Origin: Pandoraea nosoerga
Lineage (GTDB): Bacteria; Pseudomonadota; Gammaproteobacteria; Burkholderiales; Burkholderiaceae
Reading direction: 5' to 3'
Assembly (NCBI RefSeq): GCF_902459585.1
Contig: NZ_CABPSC010000002.1
Location: 372,001 to 436,000, forward strand
DNA: 64,000 nucleotides
How positions within the stretch are numbered: the stretch's first letter is position 1; every line of letters starts with the position of its first letter. The position numbers and the translations under genes are program-made. The notes beneath the pieces were generated by a model. That model did not search any database. It worked only from the letters and a program-made list of their open reading frames with translations, and was not told where the DNA came from. Shown here piece by piece: positions 1 to 7,922 of this stretch.

Positions 1-1051
1 TGCGCCGGAAGTTGCGCAATGCCACGAAGATGACCAGCACCAGCGTGACTTCGACTACCGCCGTGAGGATCAATGTGCGCCGCGCCCGCTCGCGCTGGGC
101 CTCGACCTTGCGCTTGGCCAGCGCGAGCATGCTGTCGCGCAGGTCCGTGATGGCCCCCATCGTCGGCACGTATTGGCTCGCGAACTCGGCAGTCGTGAGC
201 CGTGCGGGGGGCGCCTGGCTGGCGAGCGTGCGCACCGTCGCCACGTAGTGCAGTCCCGCCGCGAAGTATCGCGTGTTGAGGGGCGCGAGGGTCTGAGGGC
301 CGAGCTCGGACGGCTCGACCACACGGGCGGCGATCATCTCGCGCAGTTGGTCGATGCGCCCGAGCGTTCTCTCGATGGCGCGCTGGTCCGCTTCGGTCAA
401 CGCCTTGCCCGAGGCCAGGGCCGCCGTGAAGTGCGAGCCGAGTTGGCCGGCGTATTCGCGCAGTTCGGCCGCGAGACGCGCCAGGATGATGTAATGAATC
501 GCATCGGGCGCGCCGCGCGCGACCACGTCGATACGCGACGCCGCCACCGGCATGAAGTCGGCGATGACGCGCACCATGCGATCGACGGCGTCGCGCACGG
601 CCGCGTCGCTGCGCATCTGGCGCGGACGCTGAACGAGCAGATCGACGTTGGCGCTCGCGGCGGCAAGTGCCAGGCGCGCCCGCTCGATCGCGCGCAGGCC
701 TGAATCGCACTGCTCGCAGCCGTCGGCCGAGAGCGCCGCGAGCAGTTCCTGGAGACGGGCATTGGTGGCTTCACGGGCGTCGCGCAGCGCAGCGACGGCT
801 GCGTCCGGCAGTGGCAGGTCGGCACCGAGCACCGCATTGGCCGGCCCCCGCTCGGCGGACGCCTTTTCCATCGCAAGCAAGGTGGCGCGCAGTGCGTCCA
901 GCGCGACGTCGGCATCGCGGGTGCGCTGGTAGGTTCCCCATGCCCATGTGAGCAGCGCGCCACACAGCACGGCGACAACCGCGACGACGGCGAGATTCTG
1001 CACACGCAGGCGGCCCGTGTGCGAGGCGGCAGACAGTAACTTGCGCTTCAT
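1..1051 (-). CDS. Membrane-bound signalling protein, N-terminal sensor part (truncated by window edge)
   Basis: An open minus-strand frame starts MKRKLLSAASHTGRLRVQ at 1051 and runs off the left edge after about 350 residues with no stop. Visible parts are a first membrane helix (about residues 18-38), a periplasmic all-helical region of about 290 residues, and a second membrane helix (about 327-345) followed by RNFRR. The periplasmic part contains the segment MEKASAERGPANAVLG near residue 61; the ERG motif resembles nitrate/nitrite-sensing (NIT) type helical bundles. This two-helix layout is usual for sensors whose output domain (HAMP plus GGDEF/EAL, methyl-accepting or kinase) follows the second helix, but that output domain lies outside the window. 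I infer a diguanylate-cyclase-type sensor with low certainty; the coding frame itself is clear. Confidence 0.72.
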   Translation of the reverse strand, partial: MKRKLLSAASHTGRLRVQNLAVVAVVAVLCGALLTWAWGTYQRTRDADVALDALRATLLAMEKASAERGPANAVLGADLPLPDAAVAALRDAREATNARLQELLAALSADGCEQCDSGLRAIERARLALAAASANVDLLVQRPRQMRSDAAVRDAVDRMVRVIADFMPVAASRIDVVARGAPDAIHYIILARLAAELREYAGQLGSHFTAALASGKALTEADQRAIERTLGRIDQLREMIAARVVEPSELGPQTLAPLNTRYFAAGLHYVATVRTLASQAPPARLTTAEFASQYVPTMGAITDLRDSMLALAKRKVEAQRERARRTLILTAVVEVTLVLVIFVALRNFRR

Positions 1052-1491
1052 TGAGGATCACGCCGCTGGCCAAACGGCAGGCACTCCTGGTGAAGCCGTC
1101 GCGGACGATCGCGGCGGCGGCCATGCGCGATGCGCAGCGCGGCGCCCGGACGCGGCGGCCACGCTCAAACGTCAATGGCGCCGGCCGGCGGCGCCATTGG
1201 AAGAGGCGCCATTGGAAGAGGCGCCATTGTCGCACAACGGGTCGCCCGGGTCGCCTCGTTTGCCGGGCGGCGCGGCCGGCCCGGGGCCGCGGACCGGCGG
1301 CCGGCGCCATGCCTTGCCGACGGCCCCGCTTCGCACGTAGCTCGGCGACCACGTCCGCGCCGCCGGCAGCGGAAAGGCTCATGCCTGTCAACGGCCGGGC
1401 CCGGTGGCGCGTTTAACGTGAGAATCGACGCTTCGCGCGCGAGCGAGCTTGCGGGCGTCCGTCATCGTTTTTCGCCCCACCCTAGGCATTC
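1052..1491. other. Intergenic spacer between divergent genes
   Basis: This 440-base spacer separates the divergent sensor gene and the YncE-type gene. It must hold both promoters, although I could not place convincing -35/-10 boxes in this GC-rich DNA. Its only clear structure is the repeat block at 1173-1229. The small open frames here look like composition artefacts. Confidence 0.5.
1173..1229. repeat. Inverted repeat plus 15-bp tandem repeat
   Basis: CAATGGCGCC (1173-1182) pairs perfectly with GGCGCCATTG (1190-1199) across a 7-base loop. The right arm then recurs at 1205-1214 and 1220-1229, spaced 15 bp apart by the unit GCGCCATTGGAAGAG. The left arm can therefore pair with any of three right arms. 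Confidence 0.7.
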
Positions 1492-2541
1492 ATGGTGTTT
1501 TCTCTCAAGATTTCGCGGCTCTCGAAACTGACCGGCCGTGTTCGCGCTCTCGCAACGCTCCCCACGCTGGCGGTCGCCGCGGTCCCGCTGACCGTCGCCC
1601 TCGCCTCCCATACTGCCCATGCCGGCACGGTGATCGTGCTCGACTCGGGCGCGGCCCAGCTCTCGCTCATCGATCAGGCCTCGCACAAGGTCGTCGGCAC
1701 CATGCCCACGGGCAAGGAGCCGCATCACCTGATGATCACGCCGGACAAGCGTTCGCTGATCGTCGCGAACTCCGTCTCGAACAGCCTGATGTTCCTCGAT
1801 CCGAACACCGGCAAGCTGCAACGCCAGGTTGCCGACATCGACGATCCCTACCAACTCGGCTTCTCGCCGGACCGAAAGTGGTTCGTGACCGCGGCGCTGC
1901 GGCTGGACCGGGTCGACGTCTATCGTTATGACGGCGAGAACGTATCCGTCGTCAAACGCGTTGCACTGGCCAAAACGCCGAGCCACATGACGTTCTCCTC
2001 GGACAGCAAGACGGTCTTCGTCACGCTGCAGGATTCGGGCGAGCTCGCCGCCATCGACCTCGCGACGCAGACGGTGAAATGGCGCATGCCGGTCGGCAAG
2101 ACCCCGGCCGGCCTGTGGATGACGCCTGGCGACAAATACCTGCTCGTCGGCATGACGGGCGAAGACGATGTGGCCGTGGTCGACTGGCGCGCACAGAAGG
2201 TCGTCAAGCGCATTCAGACCGGGCGCGGCGCGCACAACTTCCGCTCGCTCTCGGACGGCCGCCACATTGCCGTGAGCAATCGCGTCGAGAGCACCATCAG
2301 CATCCTCGACTACGAATCGCTCACCAAGGTCGCCGACATCACGGGCCTGATGCCCGGCCCCGACGACATGGAACTTTCGGCCGACAAGCGTTATCTGTGG
2401 GTGACGTTCCGCTTTGCGCGCCATGTGGGCGTGATCGATCTGAGCACGCGCCAACTGGTCGATCGCATTGCGGTGAACCGCTCGCCGCACGGCATCTTCT
2501 TTGCCGAGCGCGCGCCTGTTCTCTCACCGAATCCGGATTGA
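1492..2541 (+). CDS. Exported YncE-family beta-propeller repeat protein
   Basis: This 349-residue protein starts MVFSLKISRLSKLTGR with a long signal peptide, probably cleaved after AHA near residue 44, so it should act in the periplasm. The mature part is built from repeated blades such as MPTGKEPHHLMITPD, VGKTPAGLWMTPGDKYLLVG and IAVNRSPHGIFF. This is the pattern of the YncE/YVTN seven-bladed beta-propeller family (surface-layer-like repeats, some linked to quinohemoprotein or cytochrome d1-type proteins). No catalytic heme motif is visible, so a scaffold or ligand-binding role is more likely than an enzymatic one. The next gene starts 13 bases downstream on the same strand, suggesting co-transcription with the fatty acid hydroxylase family protein. 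Substrate unknown. Confidence 0.85.
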   Translation: MVFSLKISRLSKLTGRVRALATLPTLAVAAVPLTVALASHTAHAGTVIVLDSGAAQLSLIDQASHKVVGTMPTGKEPHHLMITPDKRSLIVANSVSNSLMFLDPNTGKLQRQVADIDDPYQLGFSPDRKWFVTAALRLDRVDVYRYDGENVSVVKRVALAKTPSHMTFSSDSKTVFVTLQDSGELAAIDLATQTVKWRMPVGKTPAGLWMTPGDKYLLVGMTGEDDVAVVDWRAQKVVKRIQTGRGAHNFRSLSDGRHIAVSNRVESTISILDYESLTKVADITGLMPGPDDMELSADKRYLWVTFRFARHVGVIDLSTRQLVDRIAVNRSPHGIFFAERAPVLSPNPD

Positions 2542-2554
2542 CAGGGTCGCCCGA

Positions 2555-3547
2555 ATGATTCAGGAAGCGCTCAACTTCGTGGATAACGGCATCAGCGCCG
2601 TACAGACGCTCATCTATGTCGATGTGGTGCAACCGCTGCTGTTCCACTTCAACCTGATGGGCTATGACGACGACATCTATGACGCCCTGTACTGGGTGCT
2701 CATCGGCGTGCTGCAGATCGGGGTGACATATGCGCTGCTGCGCCCGCTCGAGGCGCTGCGCCCCGTCGAGCAGTGGCAGGACCGCCGTCAGGTGCGCGCC
2801 GACGTGATCTATACGTGGATCGCCAAGCTCGGCATTCTGAACCTGCTGTTCTTCGTGGTGCTCCAGCCGGGTTTCAATGCGCTGCAGAGTCAGATGGTCA
2901 TCCACGGGCTGCCCGCCATCGACCTCGACGGCCTGTATCCGGGCGTGACGGACAAGCCGCTCGTGTCGTTCCTGCTCTACCTGATCGTGCTGGACTTTGC
3001 CGGCTACTGGTACCACCGCTGGCAGCATCGCTTCGGCGTGTGGTGGGAGCTGCACGCCGTGCACCATAGCCAGCAGCAGATGTCGCTGTGGTCGGACGAT
3101 CGCAATCATTTCCTCGACGACGTCATGCAGGCCGCCTTCTTCGCGGGTATCGCCCTGTTCATCGGCGTGCAGCCGGCACAGTACGTGGTGCTCGTGGCGC
3201 TCGGCAACTTCCTGCAAAGCGTGCAGCACGTCAACGCCCGCCTGCCTTACGGTCCGGTGCTCGAGCGCGTGATCGTGAGCCCGACGTTCCATCGCCGCCA
3301 TCACGCGATCGGCTACGGTCACGAAGGTACTCGCTACGGCTGCAACTTCGGCGTGCTCTTCCCGTGGTGGGACATGCTCTTTCGCACCGCTTCGTGGGAG
3401 CGCACCGTAGAGCCGACCGGCATCCGCGATCAACTTCCGGCGCCCCACGGCCGTTCGCGCCGCTATGGCACCGGCGTCGTCTCGCAGCAGGTGCGTGCGC
3501 TGGGTCGCATCGCGCGCCGGCTTGCTCCCCGCCGAAGCACCGTCTGA
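2555..3547 (+). CDS. Sterol desaturase / fatty acid hydroxylase family membrane protein
   Basis: This 330-residue integral membrane protein starts at MIQEALNFVDNG; the open frame extends further upstream but into the preceding gene, so the downstream ATG is preferred. The di-iron histidine motifs of the fatty acid hydroxylase superfamily are intact: HRWQH (154-158), HAVHH (167-171) and HRRHH (246-250), with a further HV at 225. Hydrophobic segments lie at about 45-62, 88-106, 136-152 and 195-220. Members hydroxylate or desaturate lipids at the membrane surface using O2; the substrate here cannot be read from sequence. It follows the YncE-like gene by 13 bases and probably shares its transcript. 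Confidence 0.88.
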   Translation: MIQEALNFVDNGISAVQTLIYVDVVQPLLFHFNLMGYDDDIYDALYWVLIGVLQIGVTYALLRPLEALRPVEQWQDRRQVRADVIYTWIAKLGILNLLFFVVLQPGFNALQSQMVIHGLPAIDLDGLYPGVTDKPLVSFLLYLIVLDFAGYWYHRWQHRFGVWWELHAVHHSQQQMSLWSDDRNHFLDDVMQAAFFAGIALFIGVQPAQYVVLVALGNFLQSVQHVNARLPYGPVLERVIVSPTFHRRHHAIGYGHEGTRYGCNFGVLFPWWDMLFRTASWERTVEPTGIRDQLPAPHGRSRRYGTGVVSQQVRALGRIARRLAPRRSTV

Positions 3548-3757
3548 GCCCGGGCGGGATCAGCACAACCCAGGCGCCGGCGCTGCTGGTATTCTTCGGC
3601 GCTGACACTCGAAAACCGACTGGCACGCTGCGCCAACCGGGGACGCCGGCAATGCCGCGCACGTTCGTCTGCCGGTAAACGCCCCCGGTCCGCCCGTTCG
3701 ATCGACCTCGCCCGCCGCGGGTGGCGCGTCGGACACGGCGTCCCACTTCTGCTGATC

Positions 3758-4831
3758 ATGGTGCAACTGCAATCCCACGCCGGCGAGGCGCTCGCCGGCC
3801 CCCACATTGCGTGGTACGTCTACGTGCTGCGCTCCTGCCTTGCGCTCGTCGTGCTGGGCGCGTGCGCCTGGGGCGCGATGGCGCTGACCTATCGATGCCC
3901 CGGCCCCGGCTTCGTGCGCTATGGGGTCGTCGCGCTGTGGGTGCTGCTCGGTATTGCCGCCCTGCTCGCCCTGTGGCGCGTGCGGGCCGGAGCATCGCTC
4001 AAGGGGTGGCCACTGGCCTTCACGTTCGCGATGATCCTCCTTCTCGGCTGGTGGCAGACGATCCGACCGTCCAACGACCGCGAATGGGCTGCGGACGTGG
4101 CGGAGATGCTCGATTCGCGGCAGGACGGCACGCACGTCACACTGCATAACGTGCGCAACTTCGCGTGGCGCAGCGAGACCGACTTCACGCCCCGTTGGGA
4201 GACGCGCGAGTACGATCTGGACAAGCTGGTCAGTGCGGACCTCGTCCTGTCGTACTGGATGGGGCCGGCGATCGCCCACACGCTGGTTTCCTTCGGCTTC
4301 TCCGACGGCAGGCGCGTGGTGTTTTCCATCGAAATCCGCAAGAAGCGCGGCCAGAAGTTCTCGGCCATCGGCGGGTTCTTCAAGGACTTCGAAGCCACGC
4401 TGGTGGCCGCCGACGAGCGCGACATCCTGCGCGTGCGCAGCAACGTGCGCGGCGAAACCGTCTACCTCTACCGGCTGAACATCCCGCCCGCGCAATTGCG
4501 GCGCGTCTTTGTGGCCTATCTGGAGCGCGCCGCGGAACTGCGCCGCGAACCCGCCTGGTACAACACGCTCACGAGCAACTGCACGACCATCGTCTTCGAG
4601 ATTGCGCGCCTCATCGCGCCGGGCCTGCCGCTCGATTACCGCCTGCTACTCTCGGGCTACTTCGCCGAGTACGCGTTCGATCAGGGCGGTCTCACCCCGG
4701 GCTTCACTTACGCCGAGTTGCAGGCGCGGGGCAACTTCGTCGCCCGGGCGCTCGCCGCGGGTGACGCCCCCGACTTTTCCGCACAGATCCGGCAGGGCGT
4801 GCCGGGCGACGATCCGAGGGTGACGCCGTGA
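3758..4831 (+). CDS. DUF4105 domain membrane protein
   Basis: This 357-residue protein has three N-terminal membrane helices (about 17-45, 53-75 and 85-103) followed by a soluble DUF4105 domain, related to the N-terminal domain of the lacto-N-biosidase chaperone/Lnb family. The hallmark YNTLTSNCTT lies near residues 268-278, with the Cys in the position usually proposed as the nucleophile of this NlpC/P60-like fold; other conserved parts are NVRNFAWRSETDF and SFGFSDGRRVVFSIEIR. The stop overlaps the start of the lipase-like lipoprotein gene by 4 bases (GTGA), indicating translational coupling. I infer envelope lipid or peptidoglycan-associated hydrolase or transferase activity; no substrate is evident. 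Confidence 0.85.
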   Translation: MVQLQSHAGEALAGPHIAWYVYVLRSCLALVVLGACAWGAMALTYRCPGPGFVRYGVVALWVLLGIAALLALWRVRAGASLKGWPLAFTFAMILLLGWWQTIRPSNDREWAADVAEMLDSRQDGTHVTLHNVRNFAWRSETDFTPRWETREYDLDKLVSADLVLSYWMGPAIAHTLVSFGFSDGRRVVFSIEIRKKRGQKFSAIGGFFKDFEATLVAADERDILRVRSNVRGETVYLYRLNIPPAQLRRVFVAYLERAAELRREPAWYNTLTSNCTTIVFEIARLIAPGLPLDYRLLLSGYFAEYAFDQGGLTPGFTYAELQARGNFVARALAAGDAPDFSAQIRQGVPGDDPRVTP

Positions 4832-7029
4832 GCGGCCGCACGATCCTGGCGGCGTGGACGCGTCGCGCCGCGCGGGTCGCCGCCGCCGCATGCCTGGCCG
4901 CGCTTTCCGGCTGCGCCATGGTGGAAGTCCGCTCGCTCGGCCCGGAGCAATACATCGCAATGAAGCGCGGCGACATTCTGTCGACCAACAAGCTGAGCGC
5001 GGCCACCGACGAAACGATCCGCGTCGCCGGACTCGACGACACGATCTGCGCCAAACCCTCGCTCGACTGCATCGATGCGCTCGGGCGTGCCGGCGAAATC
5101 GACAGCGACCGGCGGCTTGCCGCCATGGCCGAGATGGCGCTGCAACTGGCGATCGCCCAGACGCCCGCCGGCGAGCGGCAGTGGAACGACGCCCAGTTCG
5201 ATCTGTGGCTGCGCGCGGCGCGATACTCATACGCCTACCTTTTTTATGGCGACCGGCCGTCGAGCGAGCGCGCGTTCGAGGACCGCCAGACGCAGGTGCG
5301 CGACTATTACAACTACGCGGTGCAAACGTTCTCCGTTGCGCTGTTTCGGCGTGTGCAGGCCACCGGCAGCGACAAGATCGCGGGCTGGACGCTGCCGGTC
5401 GATGCGAGCAGCGTGCGCTTTGCCGAGAACCGCACGCGTCCGCGCGAGGTACTGCCCGCTTCGACGCTGTCGTTCGCCGGCCTGCGCAGCCCCTACCGAC
5501 GCGACGGCTTCGGCGCGGAACTGGTCGCGGTGCTCGACGAGAAATCGGCCGCCGAGGCGCTTGTGGCCGACGCCGGCCGCACGCCGGCGCCGCGCGGCGA
5601 TGCGTCGACCGGCCCGGACAGCGATGGCGTCTATTCGACGCCCGGCGGGCGAAGCAGCGGCGCGCGCAATCTGCGCGAGCGTCGGGCATCGCGCGACTTC
5701 CGACGCGCCACCGACCCCGACGCCGGGCCGATGTTCAGCGAAATGCCCTCGCCGTCGCTCACGTTGCTGCTGCGCTTTGACGGCAACACACGCGACGAAA
5801 TTCTCACGACGCACGTCGCCACGCTCGTCGTCTATGACCCGTACCGGCAATCGTCGGTGGAACTGCATGGCCAGACGGTGCCGCTCGCGGGCAATTTCAC
5901 GGCTGGCTATGGCTTGTGGCTGGCCCGCTCGGGTTTTGCCGAGCAGTCCCTGCGCACGTTGTTCGGCCGCGACCGCGGCATCGATCGCCCGCACATTTAC
6001 CTGATGCAGCCTTTCGATCCGGGGCGCCGTGTCATCCTGATGCTGCATGGGCTCGCGAGCAGCCCGGAAGCGTGGGTGAATCTGGCCAACGAGATTCAGG
6101 GCGACGCCACCCTGCGCGAGCACTTCCAGATCTGGCAGGTGTACTACCCGACCAATGGGCCGATCCTGGTGAACGCGATGGCCATTCGCAACGCGTTCGA
6201 AGCGACGCTAAAGCACTTCGATCCGGACGGGCAGTCCGCCGCCTCGCACGATGCCGTGATCATCGGCCACAGCATGGGAGGCGTGATTGCGCGGCTGATG
6301 GTCTCGCGCGCGGACGACGAGCTATGGCGAGCGTTCCGGGAGGACTACGACATCGATGAAGACCGCCTGGTCCGGGCGCGCGATCGCCTCGATCCGTTGT
6401 TCCATTTCAAGCCGGTGCCGCAGTTCGAGCGGGCGATCTTCATCGCCGCGCCCCACCGGGGCACGCCCTTCGCCCGCAACCGGCTGGGGCGCTGGGTTTC
6501 GAACCTGATCAGATTGCCCGTGACGCTGCTCGCCGGTCTCGACGACGCGCTGCACTTTGCCACGGGCGCCGAGGATGCGCCGTCCGAGGGCAGAACCCGC
6601 TACGTGCCGAACAGCGTCGATCAACTGCGCGACGACGATCCCTACGTGATGGCCGCCGCGAACCTGAAGATTTCACCGTCCGTGCAGTATCACTCGATCA
6701 TCGCGCGACGCGACGCGAAGGGGCCGCTCGAGCAGTCGAGCGACGGCGTGGTGCCGTACCTGAGCGCACATCTGGCGGGCGCGCAATCGGAGCGCGTGAT
6801 CGTCTCGGGCCACAGCGTTCAGGAGACACCGCAGGCGATCCTCGAAATCCGCCGCATTCTGCACGAGGACGTCGACGCGCTCGACCCGATTCGGGCGCCG
6901 GACCGCGCGGATCCGTTCGCGCCGATTGCGCCGGCGCCGCTCGCGGCGCCGGTGGCGCCCGCGACATCGCCCGCAGCCGGCGCGACGAAGCCCGCCGGGG
7001 TCACCCAGGCGGCCAAGGCAGCGAAGTGA
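4828..7029 (+). CDS. Lipoprotein with alpha/beta-hydrolase (lipase/esterase) domain
   Basis: A GTG start at 4828 overlaps the upstream DUF4105 stop (GTGA). The 733-residue product has a lipoprotein signal with lipobox LSGC near residue 28 and so should be lipid-anchored in the envelope. The first ~390 residues are an extension without recognisable motif. The alpha/beta-hydrolase core follows: oxyanion-loop LMLHGLASS near 403-411, nucleophile elbow GHSMGG near 480 (catalytic Ser), and likely acid and base in SSDGVVPYLS (near 639) and VSGHSVQ (near 662). The fold resembles PGAP1-like esterases and triacylglycerol lipases. The C-terminus is an Ala/Pro-rich tail. Substrate unknown; coupling to DUF4105 suggests one envelope task. 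Confidence 0.86.
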   Translation: MSGRTILAAWTRRAARVAAAACLAALSGCAMVEVRSLGPEQYIAMKRGDILSTNKLSAATDETIRVAGLDDTICAKPSLDCIDALGRAGEIDSDRRLAAMAEMALQLAIAQTPAGERQWNDAQFDLWLRAARYSYAYLFYGDRPSSERAFEDRQTQVRDYYNYAVQTFSVALFRRVQATGSDKIAGWTLPVDASSVRFAENRTRPREVLPASTLSFAGLRSPYRRDGFGAELVAVLDEKSAAEALVADAGRTPAPRGDASTGPDSDGVYSTPGGRSSGARNLRERRASRDFRRATDPDAGPMFSEMPSPSLTLLLRFDGNTRDEILTTHVATLVVYDPYRQSSVELHGQTVPLAGNFTAGYGLWLARSGFAEQSLRTLFGRDRGIDRPHIYLMQPFDPGRRVILMLHGLASSPEAWVNLANEIQGDATLREHFQIWQVYYPTNGPILVNAMAIRNAFEATLKHFDPDGQSAASHDAVIIGHSMGGVIARLMVSRADDELWRAFREDYDIDEDRLVRARDRLDPLFHFKPVPQFERAIFIAAPHRGTPFARNRLGRWVSNLIRLPVTLLAGLDDALHFATGAEDAPSEGRTRYVPNSVDQLRDDDPYVMAAANLKISPSVQYHSIIARRDAKGPLEQSSDGVVPYLSAHLAGAQSERVIVSGHSVQETPQAILEIRRILHEDVDALDPIRAPDRADPFAPIAPAPLAAPVAPATSPAAGATKPAGVTQAAKAAK

Positions 7030-7055
7030 TCAGCGAAGTGATCAGCGAAGTGATG
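7020..7055. repeat. Three tandem 12-bp repeats over the stop codon
   Basis: The unit AGCGAAGTGATC occurs at 7020-7031 and 7032-7043, with a third copy at 7044-7055 differing only in the last base. The first copy contains the lipase-like gene's stop codon. Each unit is a multiple of three and carries an in-frame TGA, so copy number does not change the protein. Confidence 0.8.
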
Positions 7056-7078
7056 GCGTCCGCGGCGCGCCGGCAACG

Positions 7079-7684
7079 TCAGGACACGGCGTTGATCTGG
7101 ATGTGATACACGCCCCACGGGCACAGCGTGAACTGTTCCTTGAGCGGCTTGCCGGCGAGCGCCGGGATCTTCGCCGGATCGTACACCGCCCACAGGGGGC
7201 CCAGGCCACCCAGGGCGAGCGGCTTGTCGTCGAGGTGTGTGGCGAGCAGGAAACGGTACTCGCGCACAGTGCCCAGCGTGGTCGCCACGACGTAGCCGTC
7301 GAGCGCCCGCAACAGCACTTGCGTGGCCGGGTTGGCCGGGGCGCCCGTGCTCGCGAGCACGTCGGCGAGCAGCGGGCCGCGCAGCGTATGGGGCTTCGCG
7401 TCGTATTCGAGGGTGGGACGGACCGTCCGGGCGGCCATGCGCGCGAGCATGCCGAAGTCAAACGCGTATGCCGCGTCGAACTGGACCAGCTGCTTGTGCA
7501 GGAGCTGGTCGAGCGCCGGGTCGACGGGGCCGCGGTTATGGCGGCCAATGGCTCCGCTCACCGTCACGAGCGGCGTGGTGGCTGGCGGGACTGGAGCTGC
7601 GGACGGTGCCGCGGAAGGTGCGGCAAACAACGGCGCGGAGGTGCCGAGCGCGAGCGCACCGGCCAGGAATTCACGTTTTTGCAT
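7079..7684 (-). CDS. Small exported molybdopterin-binding-domain (sulfite-oxidase-like) oxidoreductase
   Basis: This 201-residue protein starts MQKREFLAGALALGTSAPLFAA at 7684; the frame extends upstream, but only this start gives a normal export signal. The signal resembles a twin-arginine leader with KR in place of RR, so Tat or Sec export is uncertain. The mature part (LVTVSGAIGRHN, LQFDAAYAF-like region, TLRGPLLADVL, LATHLDDKPLALGGLGPLWAVYDP) matches the oxidoreductase molybdopterin-binding domain found in periplasmic small single-domain members. The conserved Cys that ligates Mo in true sulfite oxidases is not evident (FDFGMLARM stands in that region), so a non-catalytic or altered role is possible. 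It is convergent with the lipase-like gene and divergent from metE. Confidence 0.75.
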   Translation of the reverse strand: MQKREFLAGALALGTSAPLFAAPSAAPSAAPVPPATTPLVTVSGAIGRHNRGPVDPALDQLLHKQLVQFDAAYAFDFGMLARMAARTVRPTLEYDAKPHTLRGPLLADVLASTGAPANPATQVLLRALDGYVVATTLGTVREYRFLLATHLDDKPLALGGLGPLWAVYDPAKIPALAGKPLKEQFTLCPWGVYHIQINAVS

Positions 7685-7847
7685 GACGTTGGCGAAGACG
7701 ATGAACAAACGGGGGCGGCACCACACGCAACCTGGCTGGCCGCATGCGGACGAACGCAGCGCCCCCGCCCGGTGGCGAGAGCGTAACACCGAAGCCGCGG
7801 CCTCGCTCATCATGAATAAATTTAAAGAGAATCATAAATAAGACCAT

Positions 7848-7861
7848 TTTCATTCATGAAA
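7848..7861. promoter_or_regulatory. Candidate MetR-type operator upstream of metE
   Basis: The palindrome TTTCATTCATGAAA (arms of 6, spacer of 2) lies 62-75 bases before the metE start in an unusually AT-rich patch. MetR sites in enterobacteria carry TGAA/TTCA half-sites upstream of metE. The spacing differs from that consensus, so this is only a candidate LysR-type site. Confidence 0.3.
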
Positions 7862-7922
7862 GAGAGTCTCTATGATCGTCGTCACGATTTCACTCATCCG
7901 GCGGCAAGCGTCATCAGAGAAC

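Noticed and set aside
7872-7922. Upstream in-frame start for metE
   Set aside because: It adds 17 residues unlike the family; [13 protein letters not shown] at 7923 matches the usual MetE N-terminus.
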